A DNA stretch of 64,000 nt from Microbispora rosea. Lineage in GTDB: Bacteria; Actinomycetota; Actinomycetes; Streptosporangiales; Streptosporangiaceae. The translations under genes and the position numbers were made by a program. Where the stretch lies: NCBI RefSeq assembly GCF_900156315.1, contig NZ_FTNI01000035.1:1-64000 (forward strand), in the 5' to 3' direction. The notes beneath the pieces are model-generated. The model was not told the DNA's origin, ran no database searches, and saw only the letters and a program-made list of their open reading frames with translations. Shown in pieces: positions 42,098 through 51,297 of this stretch; within the stretch, counting starts at the first letter, position 1; each line of letters opens with the position of its first letter.

Positions 42098-42880
42098 ATG
42101 CGCATCTTCACCGTGGACTCCTTCACCGACCGGCCGTTCCGGGGCAATCCCGCCGCGGTCTGCCTCCTCGACGACACCGTGCCGGACGAGTGGATGCAGG
42201 CGGTGGCCGCCGAGATGCGCCATTCGGAGACGGCCTTCGTTCTCGGGCAGGCCGAGGGGCCGTGCTCGCTGCGCTGGTTCACCCCCGCGGTCGAGGTCGC
42301 GCTGTGCGGGCACGCCACCCTGGCCACCGCGCACGTCCTCTACTCCCTTGGGGAGTCCGGGCGGCTGGAGTTCGACACGAAGAGCGGCGTGCTCGCGACC
42401 GAGCAGGCGGACGGCGGGCTGATCGCGATGGACTTCCCGGCGAAGCAGGCCGCGCCGTGCCCGCCGCCGGACGGCCTCGTCGAGGCACTCGGCGTCACGC
42501 CGGTGTGGACCGGCCGCAGCGAGTTCGACCTGCTGGTCGAGGTCGGGTCGGCCGATGAGGTCCGGGCCGCCGAGCCCGACATGGCGCGGCTCGCCGAGGT
42601 CGAGGCCCGCGGCGTCATCGTGACGGCGTCCGGCGAGGGCACCTCCGCCGACTACGTCTCCCGGTTCTTCGGCCCCCGGGTGGGCGTGCCCGAGGACCCG
42701 GTCACCGGGTCGGCCCACTGCGTGCTCGCGCCGCACTGGTCGGCCAGGCTCGGCCGGGACGCGCTCGTCGGGGAGCAGGTGTCGCGGCGCGGCGGGACCG
42801 TGCGCACGACCCTGCGCGGCGAACGCGTCGAACTCGCCGGGCACGCCGTGACCATCTGGTCCGGCGAACTGGAGGTCTGA
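42098..42880 (+). CDS. PhzF-family isomerase/epimerase
   Basis: A 260-residue protein of the diaminopimelate-epimerase-like PhzF fold. IFTVDSFTDRPFRGNPAAVC and the general base Glu in MRHSETAFV (near 46) are present, with RWFTPAVEVALCGHATLATA and SRFFGPRVGVPEDPVTGSAH. The protein is close to the 260-300 usual length. It is co-directional with the kinase-like gene eleven bases upstream and two bases from the end of the convergent AhpD-like gene. The substrate is unknown. Confidence 0.93.
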   Translation: MRIFTVDSFTDRPFRGNPAAVCLLDDTVPDEWMQAVAAEMRHSETAFVLGQAEGPCSLRWFTPAVEVALCGHATLATAHVLYSLGESGRLEFDTKSGVLATEQADGGLIAMDFPAKQAAPCPPPDGLVEALGVTPVWTGRSEFDLLVEVGSADEVRAAEPDMARLAEVEARGVIVTASGEGTSADYVSRFFGPRVGVPEDPVTGSAHCVLAPHWSARLGRDALVGEQVSRRGGTVRTTLRGERVELAGHAVTIWSGELEV

Positions 42881-42882
42881 CC

Positions 42883-43887
42883 TCAGGCGGGCACCGCGAG
42901 TGCGGCCTCGATCCGCCGGACGGCGGTGATCGCCCCGAACGCCAGCAGCCGCACGAGGTCGGCGTCGGACCGGCCGCCCCCGGCCTCCCGCCAGGCGGCC
43001 ACGTCCGCGTCGGCCACCCGATACGGCGCGAGGGCGGCCAGCAGGGCGAGCTTGGCCGCCGGGCGCTGTGCGGGCGCGACGTCCGCCAGCGGACCGGACG
43101 GCCAGCCGGACAGCGGAGGGTGTTCGCCGTCCCAGGCCGCGACGGCCTCCACGACCGCCTCCCTGGCCGAGTCGCCCAGCAGATGATCTCCCTCCCCCGC
43201 CACGGCCCGCAGCGCGGCGAACGCGGTCCCGGCCGGGGCACCCGCCGCCCAGGCCGGGGCGGGGCCCGAGGGCAGCCCGTGCAGCAGGGGCAGCGCCTCG
43301 CCCTGCGGCAGCCTGCGGCGTACCGTCTTGGCGAGGGCCCTGCCGCCCAGGCCGCGTACCAGCCGGGAGCGTTGCAGCCCGGCCGGCAGGAGGTCGTCGG
43401 TCAGCAGCGACGACACCATCCTGTTGATGAAATGGAAGGCGAGGGCCGTGCCGATGTGCTCGGCCGCGTGACCCTCCGGGCACGGCGGCGCCTGCCCGGA
43501 CGTGGCCGTGCCGGTGGCCCAGGCGAACAGCCGGGCGTGCTCAGGATCGGACGGCTTCCCCCCGCGTGCGACGGTCTCGGCCAGCTCGTGCTCACCCGTC
43601 GCGTGCAGGAGCACAGTGTGGGCGTCCACGCAGAAGGGGCACTTGTTGGCGAGGGAGACCCCGGTGGCGACGACCTCCTTGGCCGCCCTCGGGGCCTGCC
43701 CGGCGACCAGCGACTCACGCAGCATCGCCCAGGTGGCGGCGAGCACCTCGGGAGCCGGGGACAACGTCAGGAACAGCGGCATGCGGGCCATGCCGAAATC
43801 ACGGGCGATCTGCGCGTAGACCTGGGCGATCAGGCCGGCCGCCGCCTCCGTGGGCACCGGCGTCACATAGCGGTAGGGCGTCGGCAT
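42883..43887 (-). CDS. AhpD-like (carboxymuconolactone decarboxylase fold) protein
   Basis: A 334-residue protein whose first third has the AhpD/CMD fold with the redox pair CPFCVDAH near residue 82 (CxxC plus His), typical of peroxidase-like members. The C-terminal half (PPCPEGHAAEHIGTALAFHF onward) is an extension found in actinomycete alkylhydroperoxidase-type proteins. ATG 43887 starts MPTPYRYVTPVPTEAAAG; the open frame upstream is poor in family residues. A peroxide-reducing or thiol-disulfide role is inferred. Confidence 0.85.
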   Translation of the reverse strand: MPTPYRYVTPVPTEAAAGLIAQVYAQIARDFGMARMPLFLTLSPAPEVLAATWAMLRESLVAGQAPRAAKEVVATGVSLANKCPFCVDAHTVLLHATGEHELAETVARGGKPSDPEHARLFAWATGTATSGQAPPCPEGHAAEHIGTALAFHFINRMVSSLLTDDLLPAGLQRSRLVRGLGGRALAKTVRRRLPQGEALPLLHGLPSGPAPAWAAGAPAGTAFAALRAVAGEGDHLLGDSAREAVVEAVAAWDGEHPPLSGWPSGPLADVAPAQRPAAKLALLAALAPYRVADADVAAWREAGGGRSDADLVRLLAFGAITAVRRIEAALAVPA

Positions 43888-44084
43888 CTCCGCCTCCTCA
43901 TCGGTCGTGCTGTCATGCGAACCGATCCTGCCGAGCGCCGTCGCCCCCGTCGTCGTACGGCGGAATGCGTTCCCGGCCGCTCCCGGCGCGGCTGCAGGAT
44001 GGCGGCCGTACTCCCGCGGGAGTAGCGCCGGATGGGTCCGCCGGGAGGAGGCGGGCCGAATCGGCCTCGGTTTACCCTTCAGAC

Positions 44085-45587
44085 ATGGACGGCGATCGCG
44101 GACGGCAGGCGTCCCCCAGCCCACGGGAGTCTCGCTCACCGGTGACCGTGGACGAGCCGGCGTCGCCCGGCCCACGGGCGTTCGCGGACCTGCCGGGACT
44201 CCCCGGCAAACCGCCCTTCAAGGACGAAGCGGCCCGCTCGGACGGACCACCCCTCCCGGACGGACCGGCCCTCACGGACGGACCGGCCCTCCCGGACGGA
44301 CCGGCCCTCCCGGACCGATTAGCCCTCACGGACGAGCCGGCCCTCGGGGACGACCGGGCGGGGGCCGGCCGTCGCCGCCTTCCCCGGTTCTACGGGTCGG
44401 ACGCCGCGCTCGCGGCTGTCGTGGCGGTGCTGCTCGCGGGCGGCACCCTGGTTCCCGGCGCGCCGAGCGGGCCCGCGCAGCTGGGGGTGGTGGGCTACCT
44501 GCTCCTGGTGGGCGGGTCCTTCGCCCTCGCCGCCCGGCGGGCGGCGCCGGTGACGGCGCTCGTCGTCTCCGGGGCCTGCATGCTGGCCTACGCCCTGCTG
44601 GTGCAGCCCGAGACCGCGACCGCGTTCCCCCTCCTGCTCACGGTGTTCTCGGCGGCCACCGTGGGCCGGCGCGTGTGGGCGGCGTCGGTCAGCGCCGCCT
44701 ACCTCGCCGGTGTCCTGCTGGAGCAGCTGTCGGACCTCGGCGCACGGACCCCGCGCGACGTGGTGGACCGGGTCGGCCTGCTGGTCGGCTGGTTCGTCGC
44801 CGCCAACGTGGCGGGGGTCGTCACCCGGCAACGGCGGGCGTACCTGCGCCAGGCCGAGCAGCGCGCCGTCGAGGCGGAGCGCACCCGCGAGGAGGTCGCG
44901 CTGCGCCGGGCCGGCGAGGAGCGGCTGCGCATCGCCAGGGAACTGCACGACTCGCTCACCCACAGCATTTCGATCATCAAGGTGCAGGCGGGAGTGGCCG
45001 TCCATCTCGCGCGCAAGCGGGGCGACGACGTGCCGCCCGCGCTGCTGGCGATCCAGGACGCGAGTGCGGACGCCATGCGGGAGCTGCGCGCGACGCTGGA
45101 GGTGCTGCGCGAACCCGGCCCCGACGACGCGCCCGGTGCGGCCCGGGCCGACAGGATCGGCGAGCTGGTCGATCGGGCGCGGTCGGCGGGCGTGCCGGCC
45201 ACGCTCGCGATCAGCGGCATGCCCCGCGCCCTGCCGCCCGAGGTCGACCTGACCGCCTACCGGATCGTGCAGGAGGCGCTCACCAACGTGGCGCGGCACG
45301 CGGGCCCCGCCTCGGCGTCCGTGTACGTCCGCTATCTGCCCGACGCCCTCGTCGTACTCGTCGAGGACGACGGCAGGGGCGCCGAGACACAGGAGCGCGG
45401 AACGGACGAGCCGTCCGGAACGGGCACCGAGATCGGGCCCGAAGCGGTTCGGGTGGGCGTCGGGCTCACCGGCATGCGCGAGCGGGTGTCCGGGCTGGGC
45501 GGGCGGCTCCGGACCGGTCCGGGAGCGGACGGCGGTTTCACGGTCCACGCCGAGCTGCCCCTCCCGGTCACGGAGGGAGCGGCGTGA
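44085..45587 (+). CDS. Sensor histidine kinase (NarL-type, HisKA_3)
   Basis: A 500-residue membrane kinase. Residues 1-105 are a disordered repetitive cytoplasmic region (LPDGPALTDGPALPDGPA). Then come about five membrane helices without a large extracellular loop, a coiled coil, the HisKA_3 phospho-acceptor RIARELHDSLTHSISIIKVQ (His near 288) and an HATPase domain (IVQEALTNVARHAG, GVGLTGMRERVSGLGG). It is co-translated with the response regulator (GTGA). The signal is unknown; the repeat-rich N-terminus is unusual. ATG 44085 follows a possible -10 about seven bases away. Confidence 0.92.
   Translation: MDGDRGRQASPSPRESRSPVTVDEPASPGPRAFADLPGLPGKPPFKDEAARSDGPPLPDGPALTDGPALPDGPALPDRLALTDEPALGDDRAGAGRRRLPRFYGSDAALAAVVAVLLAGGTLVPGAPSGPAQLGVVGYLLLVGGSFALAARRAAPVTALVVSGACMLAYALLVQPETATAFPLLLTVFSAATVGRRVWAASVSAAYLAGVLLEQLSDLGARTPRDVVDRVGLLVGWFVAANVAGVVTRQRRAYLRQAEQRAVEAERTREEVALRRAGEERLRIARELHDSLTHSISIIKVQAGVAVHLARKRGDDVPPALLAIQDASADAMRELRATLEVLREPGPDDAPGAARADRIGELVDRARSAGVPATLAISGMPRALPPEVDLTAYRIVQEALTNVARHAGPASASVYVRYLPDALVVLVEDDGRGAETQERGTDEPSGTGTEIGPEAVRVGVGLTGMRERVSGLGGRLRTGPGADGGFTVHAELPLPVTEGAA
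44240..44351 (+). repeat. 18-bp coding minisatellite in the kinase N-terminus
   Basis: About six copies of a unit like GGACGGACCGGCCCTCCC encode the hexapeptide pattern D-G-P-A-L-(P/T). Copies differ mainly by C/A at the 17th base. Variable copy number between strains would be expected. Confidence 0.85.
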
Positions 45588-46258
45588 TCAGGGTGCTGCT
45601 GGTGGACGACCAGGCGCTCATCCGGGCCGGCTTCAAGGCGCTGCTCGACGCCGAGGACGGCGTGGAGGTGGTCGGCGAGGCGGGCGACGGCAGCCAGGGC
45701 CTGGCGCTGGCCGAGCGGCACCTCCCCGACGTCGCGCTCGTGGACATCCAGATGCCGGTCATGGACGGCATCGAGGCCACTCGCCGCATCGCCGCCGATC
45801 CCCGTCTGGCCGCCACCCGGGTGGTGATCCTGACCAACTACGGGCTCGACCGCTACGTGTTCGACGCGCTGCGGGCGGGCGCGAGCGGCTTCCTGCTCAA
45901 GGACACCGACCCGGCGGAGCTCGTCCAGGCGATCAGGGTCGCGGCGCGCGGCGACGCCCTGCTGTCCCCGGCGGTCACCCGGACGCTCATCAGCGAGTAC
46001 GTCTCCCGCCCGCCGGACGCCCTGCCGACGGCCGCCCTGGAGCAGCTCACCAACCGCGAACGGGAGGTCGTCGCCCTGGTCGCGCACGGCCTCACCAACG
46101 AGGAGATCGCCGCGCACATGGTGATCAGCCCGTTCACCGCCAAGACCCATGTGAGCAGGGCGATGACCAAGCTCGGCGCGCGGGACCGGGCGCAGCTCGT
46201 CGTCTTCGCCTACGAGTCCGGCCTGGTGGTCCCCCGGGGGTCCGCCAAGCCCCGCTGA
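45584..46258 (+). CDS. NarL/FixJ-family response regulator
   Basis: A 224-residue regulator with receiver domain (VLLVDDQALIRAGF; phospho-acceptor Asp in LVDIQMPVMDG near 55; switch Thr in ILTNYG; Lys in FLLKDTDP) and a LuxR-type HTH (LTNREREVVALVAHGLTNEE then IAAHMVISPFTAKTHVSRAM). GTG 45584 overlaps the kinase stop. It is phosphorylated by the kinase encoded upstream. No promoter for it alone is visible. Confidence 0.95.
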   Translation: MIRVLLVDDQALIRAGFKALLDAEDGVEVVGEAGDGSQGLALAERHLPDVALVDIQMPVMDGIEATRRIAADPRLAATRVVILTNYGLDRYVFDALRAGASGFLLKDTDPAELVQAIRVAARGDALLSPAVTRTLISEYVSRPPDALPTAALEQLTNREREVVALVAHGLTNEEIAAHMVISPFTAKTHVSRAMTKLGARDRAQLVVFAYESGLVVPRGSAKPR

Positions 46259-46420
46259 ACCGTCCGTCCGGCCCCGGGGACGCGGACTGCGGGGTCTCTC
46301 CGATAACCTCCACACGTCTGCGTACGCCCGTGGCCGCGGTCTCGCCCTGCTCTCGCTCGCGGCCTGCACCTCCCACCGCTCAGGCATGGCGCGCCCGGGG
46401 GCGGTGCTCAGGCCCACCGC

Positions 46421-48649
46421 TCAGGAGCGGCGCTCGCGCAGGCGGGCCGCCGCCTCGACCACGTTGGCGAGCGCCGCCTCGACCTGCTCGTACGAGCGGG
46501 TCTTCAGCCCGCAGTCGGGGTTGACCCACAACCGTTCGGCGGGCACCGTCCGCAGCGCCTCCGTGAGCAGGTGCTCCACCTCGTCGGCGCCCGGCACGCG
46601 CGGCGAGTGGATGTCGTACACACCGGGTCCGAGCCCACGGGAGAAGCCGCCGACCACGCCCAGCACGCGTCCCCGCGATCGGGCCGACTCGATGCTCGTG
46701 ACGTCGGCGTCGAGCGCGTCGATCGCCGCGAGGATCTGGTCGGCGTCCGAGTAGCACAGATGCGTGTGGATCTGCGTGTGCTCACTCACGCCCGAGGTGG
46801 CCCATCGGTAGGCGGCGACGGCCCACTCCAGGTAGGCGCCCTGCTCGGCACGCCGCAGCGGCACCAGCTCGCGCAGCGCGGGCTCGTCGACCTGGATGAC
46901 GCGGATGCCCGCCTCCTCCAGGTCGCCCACCTCCTCCCGTACGGCGTCGGCGACCTGGAACACCACCTCGCGCAGCGGCAGGTCGTCGCGGACGAACGAC
47001 CAGGCCACGATCGTCACCGGGCCGGTGAGCATGCCCTTGACCGGCGTGCTCGTCAGCGACTGCGCGTATTGCGCCCACCTCACCGTGATCGGCCCCGGCC
47101 GCCGCACGTCGCCGTGCAGGATGGGCGGGCGGGTGCAGCGCGAGCCGTACGACTGGACCCAGCCGTGCCGGGTGACGGCGAAGCCGTCGAGGTGCTCGGC
47201 GAAATACTGCACCATGTCGTTGCGCTCGGGCTCGCCGTGCACGAGGACGTCCAGCCCCAGCCGCTCCTGCAGCGCGATCACCTGCTCGATCTCCGCGCGG
47301 ACCATGTTCTCGTAGGCCGCCTCCCCGATCTCCCCGGCCGCGAGAGCCGCCCGGGCCCGGCGCAGCTCGCCCGTCTGGGGGAAGGAGCCGATCGTGGTGA
47401 CCGGGAGAAGCGGCAGCTTCAGGTGCTCGGCCTGCGCCGCCGCCCGTACAGGGTAGGGGGCGCGGCCCTCCGCCGTCCGGGCCGGGAAGGTGCGCGGGCG
47501 CTCCTGTGCGGCGGGCTGTCCGGGCAGGTGATGCCCGGGTGTGACCGCGAGCAGGGCCGCCAGCTCGGCCACCTCGGCGACCTTCTGCTCGGCGAACGCC
47601 AGCCGCTCCCGCAGCGCGGGGTCGAGGCCGGTCTCGCGCCCCACGTCGTAGGGCACGTGGAGGAGCGAGCACGACGTGCTCACCACGACCCGCCCGGCGC
47701 GCTCCCGCACGGCGAGCAGCGTGGCCAGCGCGCGGTCGCGGTCGGTGCGCCACACGTCGCGTCCCGAGACCACGCCGGCGACGACGGTCTTGCCGGCCAG
47801 CGCCTCCACACCCAGGGCGTCCACACCGTGGGCCGAGCCCCGGACGAGGTCCAGGCCGACGGCCTCGACCGGCGCTCCGGCCAGCACGGGCAGCGCGTCG
47901 CCGAGATCGCCGAAATAGGAGGCGACCAGCAGCGCGGGCCGGTTCTCCAGCCGTCCCAGCCGGCCGTACGCCGCCTCGGCCGCGGCCAGCTCGGCGGGGG
48001 TGCGGTCGGCGACCAGGGCGGGCTCGTCCAGCTGCACCCAGCCGACGCCCTCCGCGGCCAGTTCGGCCAGCAGGCGGGCGTACACCTCGGCCACGTCGTC
48101 CAGCCGGTCGAGCGGGGCGAAGCCCTCTGGGCTGTCCGGCGCGGCCTGCGACAGCAGCAGGAACGTCACCGGCCCCACCAGCACCGGCCGGGTCTCCAGT
48201 CCCAGAGCGAGGGCCTCGCGCACCTCGGCCAGCGGCTTGGCGGCGTCGAGCGAGAAGACCGTGTCCGGGCCGATCTCGGGAACGATGTAGTGGTAGTTGG
48301 TGTCGAACCACTTGGTCATGCGCAGCGGGGCGATCCCCTCGGCGCCCCGGGCCATCGCGAAGTAGGTCTCCAGGTCGTCGTCGTGCCGGTAGCGCGCGGG
48401 CACCGCGCCCAGCAGCACCGCCGTGTCGAGCACCTGGTCGTAATAGGAGAACGTGTTCGACGGCAGGCCCTCCAGCCCGAGCGCGGCGAGCCGCCGCCAG
48501 GTGTCCTCCCGCAACCGCCGTGCGGTCTCCTCCAGGTCCGCCCGGCTGGAACGCCCCTCCCAGTAGGACTCCAGCGCCCGCTTCAACTCCCGATCCGGCC
48601 CGATCCGCGGATATCCCAGCACGGTCGATGCGGGGAAAGACGACGTCAT
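46421..48649 (-). CDS. metE: Cobalamin-independent methionine synthase
   Basis: A 742-residue enzyme that transfers a methyl group from methyltetrahydropteroyl-triglutamate to homocysteine. The N-terminal domain starts [20 protein letters not shown]. The catalytic domain has [35 protein letters not shown] and zinc ligands in [16 protein letters not shown] and [15 protein letters not shown] lies five bases before ATG 48649; two GTG codons directly upstream are less favoured. The leader is only about 100 bases and no cobalamin riboswitch is present. A GATCTAT/ATGGATC dyad lies at 48714-48738. Confidence 0.97.
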   Translation of the reverse strand: MTSSFPASTVLGYPRIGPDRELKRALESYWEGRSSRADLEETARRLREDTWRRLAALGLEGLPSNTFSYYDQVLDTAVLLGAVPARYRHDDDLETYFAMARGAEGIAPLRMTKWFDTNYHYIVPEIGPDTVFSLDAAKPLAEVREALALGLETRPVLVGPVTFLLLSQAAPDSPEGFAPLDRLDDVAEVYARLLAELAAEGVGWVQLDEPALVADRTPAELAAAEAAYGRLGRLENRPALLVASYFGDLGDALPVLAGAPVEAVGLDLVRGSAHGVDALGVEALAGKTVVAGVVSGRDVWRTDRDRALATLLAVRERAGRVVVSTSCSLLHVPYDVGRETGLDPALRERLAFAEQKVAEVAELAALLAVTPGHHLPGQPAAQERPRTFPARTAEGRAPYPVRAAAQAEHLKLPLLPVTTIGSFPQTGELRRARAALAAGEIGEAAYENMVRAEIEQVIALQERLGLDVLVHGEPERNDMVQYFAEHLDGFAVTRHGWVQSYGSRCTRPPILHGDVRRPGPITVRWAQYAQSLTSTPVKGMLTGPVTIVAWSFVRDDLPLREVVFQVADAVREEVGDLEEAGIRVIQVDEPALRELVPLRRAEQGAYLEWAVAAYRWATSGVSEHTQIHTHLCYSDADQILAAIDALDADVTSIESARSRGRVLGVVGGFSRGLGPGVYDIHSPRVPGADEVEHLLTEALRTVPAERLWVNPDCGLKTRSYEQVEAALANVVEAAARLRERRS

Positions 48650-48713
48650 CACCACTCCTCATACGTCGAACAGGACGCCCCGCATCCTCTCCTCGTCCCG
48701 TCCCGCCCCGGCG

Positions 48714-48738
48714 GATCTATCGAGCACGCTTATGGATC
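48714..48738. promoter_or_regulatory. GATCYAT-N11-ATGGATC dyad, copy 1 (before metE)
   Basis: GATCTAT (48714-48720) and ATGGATC (48732-48738). A second copy at 50673-50697 matches at 21 of 25 positions, including the 13-base CGCTTATGGATCA. It lies 65 bases before the metE start on its coding strand. Confidence 0.55.
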
Positions 48739-48762
48739 AGTTCGGCAGGTCACCCGGGCTGG

Positions 48763-49614
48763 TCAGCGGGGGGCGTCCATGCGCTGCGTGCCGATGACCG
48801 ACAGCAGCCGTAGCGCCTCTTCCGACGGCGAACCGGGTACGGCGGTGTAGATCACCACCTGCTGATCGCGGTCGGCGATGTCGAGGACGTCGCAGTTGAC
48901 GGTGACCGGGCCGACCATCGCGTGCTGGAAGGTCTTGCACAGCGTGGGCCCGTCCGTGACGTCGTGGGAAGCCCACAGGCGTGCGAACTCCGGGCTCTTC
49001 GCGAGGAGTTCGTCCACCAGCCCGGTGACCTCCGGCGCGTCCGGGTAGCGGGCGGCGGCGGCACGCAGGCGCCGGGCCGCGTGCCGGGCGAAGTCGTCGG
49101 CGTCGGAGACCCCGTACAACCGCCGTCCCTCGCGGTGCGGGCCGATGAACACGCGGCGCACCAGGTTGCGGTCGCGCCGGGACAGGGCCGAGAAGTCCTC
49201 CATGAGGGCGGCCGCCAACTCGTTCCAGGCGAGCACCTCGAGCGTGGCGGACGTCACGAACGCGGCGGCCTGCGGCAGCCTCGCCAGCAGGTCCAGGATG
49301 CTCTGCCGCACCTCCCGCGGGGGCCCCGGCGGCGGGGCGGGCGAGACGCCGGCGAGGTTGTGGAGGTGGGCGCGCTCGGCGTCCGACAGGCGCAGGGCCC
49401 GGGCCAGCCCGGCCAGCACCTCGCGCGACGGGTGCGGACCGCGGGCCTGCTCCAGCCGCGTGTAGTACTCGGTCGAGATGAAGGCCAGCTGCGCCGCCTC
49501 CTCACGCCGCAGCCCCGGGGTGCGGCGCCTGGGCCCCACGGGCAGCCCCACGTCGGCAGGGCTGATCCGCTCGCGCCTGCTGCGCAGGAAGTCGGCCAGT
49601 TCTCGTCGGTTCAC
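48763..49614 (-). CDS. XRE regulator with MmyB-like ligand-binding domain
   Basis: A 283-residue regulator. The HTH is LADFLRSRRERISPADVGLP, RTPGLRREEAAQLAFISTEY, LEQARGPHPSREVLAGL. The PAS-like MmyB domain begins near 105 (RQSILDLLARLPQAAAFVTS, VLAWNELAAAL, LVRRVFIGPHREGRRLYGV) and ends VIYTAVPGSPSEEALRLLSV. It is divergent from an SDR gene 86 bases away; this arrangement recurs in actinomycetes and the regulator usually controls the SDR. The ligand of the MmyB domain is unknown, perhaps a lipid or fatty acid. Confidence 0.93.
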   Translation of the reverse strand: MNRRELADFLRSRRERISPADVGLPVGPRRRTPGLRREEAAQLAFISTEYYTRLEQARGPHPSREVLAGLARALRLSDAERAHLHNLAGVSPAPPPGPPREVRQSILDLLARLPQAAAFVTSATLEVLAWNELAAALMEDFSALSRRDRNLVRRVFIGPHREGRRLYGVSDADDFARHAARRLRAAAARYPDAPEVTGLVDELLAKSPEFARLWASHDVTDGPTLCKTFQHAMVGPVTVNCDVLDIADRDQQVVIYTAVPGSPSEEALRLLSVIGTQRMDAPR

Positions 49615-49700
49615 ACCTCCAGTGTGCGCGCAGCGCGCGGGCGATCCAGGTACTGCCGATGCCTGGATGGAGCGGCGCCCGTCGGCGCAGGCTCACTGGC

Positions 49701-50510
49701 ATGGACAACACACCGACAACAGGCACGACCATCCCCACCCCGCCCGGCGCTCCCGGCCTGCTCGACGGCAAGGTCGCCTTCGTCAGCGGCGCCGGACGCG
49801 GCATCGGAGCCGCGGCGGCGCGGCTGTTCGCCCGGGAGGGCGCACGAGTGCTGCTCGCGGCCCGCACGGAGGCCCAGCTGAAGACGGTGACCGAGGAGAT
49901 CCGGGCGACGGGCGGCACCGCCGACTACGTGGTGTGCGACCTGGCCGACACGGAGAGCGTGCGGGCCGCCGTGAACCGCGTGGTGGACCTGTACGGCCGG
50001 CTCGACGTCGCTTTCAACAACGGGGCGATCGGCCAGCCGCCCGGCCCGTTGGACCGGATGCAGGAGGCCGACTTCGACCTCGTCTACACCGTGAACCTCA
50101 AGGGCGTCTGGCTGGCCATGGTCGCCGAGGTGGAGGCGATCCGGGCCACCGCGGGCACGGGCGCCATCGTCAACAACTCGTCCGTCGGCAGCTGGGGAGG
50201 CAACCCGGAGCTGCCGGCCTACGGTGCGATGAAACGGGCGGTCAACAGCCTCACCGAGTCGGCCGCCGTCACCTACGGCCCCGAAGGCATCCGGGTCAAC
50301 GCCATCGCCCCCGGCAACACGCTCACCGAGATGATCCGCGCCTGGGAGGCGGAGTCCCCGGGTCTCCAGGAGCGGCTCACGGCCTGGACACCGCTGCGCC
50401 GCGGGGCCGACCCGGCCGAGATCGCCGAGGCCGCCGCCTGGCTGCTGAGCGACCGTGCCTCCTTCGTGACCGGCGCCGTCCTGCGGGTCGACGGCGGCGC
50501 CCGAGTCTGA
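49701..50510 (+). CDS. Short-chain dehydrogenase/reductase
   Basis: A 269-residue classical SDR: SGAGRGIGAAAARLFAREGA (cofactor loop), NNGAIGQPPGPLD, NNSSVGSWGG (catalytic Ser), AYGAMKRAV (Tyr/Lys) and NAIAPGNTLTEM. The N-terminus before the first strand is Pro/Thr-rich. ATG 49701 (MDNTPTTGTTIP) is the likely start. It is divergent from, and probably regulated by, the MmyB-type XRE gene. The 237-base gap that follows holds two copies of CCCCTGCGGTG with GGGCCTGCC and the second GATCCAT dyad. Confidence 0.92.
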   Translation: MDNTPTTGTTIPTPPGAPGLLDGKVAFVSGAGRGIGAAAARLFAREGARVLLAARTEAQLKTVTEEIRATGGTADYVVCDLADTESVRAAVNRVVDLYGRLDVAFNNGAIGQPPGPLDRMQEADFDLVYTVNLKGVWLAMVAEVEAIRATAGTGAIVNNSSVGSWGGNPELPAYGAMKRAVNSLTESAAVTYGPEGIRVNAIAPGNTLTEMIRAWEAESPGLQERLTAWTPLRRGADPAEIAEAAAWLLSDRASFVTGAVLRVDGGARV

Positions 50511-50672
50511 GCAGGGGCGGAGATCTTCCCCTGCGGTGCCGGGCCTGCCAGCGGGCTCCACCCATGCGATGTCCGGGCCAGCCGACGCCTCCCCTGCGGT
50601 GTCCAGGGCCTGCCGGCCGGATCCGGCCACCGGATTCGGCCGCGGCGTTCCGGCCCCGCGTCCGGCTCCCGC

Positions 50673-50697
50673 GATCCATTGACCGCGCTTATGGATC
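50673..50697. promoter_or_regulatory. GATCYAT-N11-ATGGATC dyad, copy 2
   Basis: GATCCAT (50673-50679) and ATGGATC (50691-50697) are perfect inverted arms with 11 bases between. It lies between the convergent SDR (ends 50510) and YjbR (ends 50748) genes, so it is not obviously a promoter site; the match to the metE-side copy is the main evidence that it is a recognition sequence. Confidence 0.45.
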
Positions 50698-50747
50698 ACG
50701 CGCCGCTCATTCCGCCTGCCTGCGGCGTCGTGCCGGTTCCCGGCAGA

Positions 50748-51089
50748 TCAGGTCGCGTCGTAGGCGGCGGCCACTCGTTTGGGCACGACCATGCGCCAGG
50801 CGTCGACGACGAGCTCCCGCATCTCGGTCTCGTCGATGGCCGCCATCCTGACCCGGACCCATTGATAGCGCTCGTCCGAGGGCAGGGGCATGACGAACTT
50901 CTCCGGCTCGGAGGCCACGAGGGCTTCCCGCTCCTCCTTGGGGAACGCGAAGCCCATCAGGGTCTCGTCCGGGGAGATGGAGACGTACACGATGCCCCTG
51001 ACCCGGAACTTCACGTGGTCGCGCACCAGCGCTTCCTCGGTGCGGGGCAGCCTCAGCGCGACCCGCCGCACGTCGTCGGCCGTGACCAT
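50748..51089 (-). CDS. MmcQ/YjbR family protein
   Basis: A 113-residue protein of the YjbR fold: VTADDVRRVALRLPRTEEAL, VKFRVRGIVYVSISPDETLM and FAFPKEEREALVASEPEKFV. The family has a double-wing DNA-binding-like fold, but its role is not established. ATG 51089 fits the family start; the longer open frame is Arg/Gly-rich. It is monocistronic. Confidence 0.9.
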   Translation of the reverse strand: MVTADDVRRVALRLPRTEEALVRDHVKFRVRGIVYVSISPDETLMGFAFPKEEREALVASEPEKFVMPLPSDERYQWVRVRMAAIDETEMRELVVDAWRMVVPKRVAAAYDAT

Positions 51090-51248
51090 CAGAGGCCGTC
51101 CTCGGCTCGGACGGCCCCCACCGCGGCCGGCGATGAAAGATCGAACGTCGTCACGGACGCACCATAGCCCCGGCCACCGACATTCCGGCCGACGCCGTCG
51201 TGCCCCCAGCGGACGGGCTACCTCCCCGGCGGTGCTCACGCACGATGC

Positions 51249-51297
51249 TCACGGACAGCGCTCACTCACGGACGGCGCTCACTCACGGACGGCGGGC
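51249..51297. repeat. 17-bp tandem repeat at the 3' end of the methyltransferase gene
   Basis: Three units of CTCACGGAC(A/G)GCGCTCA run from 51249 to 51297. The last one overlaps the stop region of the gene that ends at 51283. Confidence 0.75.

Noticed and set aside
46259-46420. Possible lipoprotein relic (reading LALLSLAACTS) between the response regulator and metE
   Set aside because: Only about ten residues resemble a signal peptide and there is no start or downstream domain; it may be chance in GC-rich DNA.
48650-48762. Cobalamin riboswitch before metE
   Set aside because: The gap to the next gene is only about 110 bases and lacks the B12-box and the needed helices, too short for this riboswitch.
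46571-48850. Long antisense open frame opposite metE, and similar 500-1000-codon frames opposite other genes (e.g. 3924-5777, 12396-14168, 23619-26630, 32104-34461)
   Set aside because: High GC leaves few stops in antisense frames. The translations are Arg/Gly/Val/His-rich without motifs, while the opposite strand has complete conserved domains.
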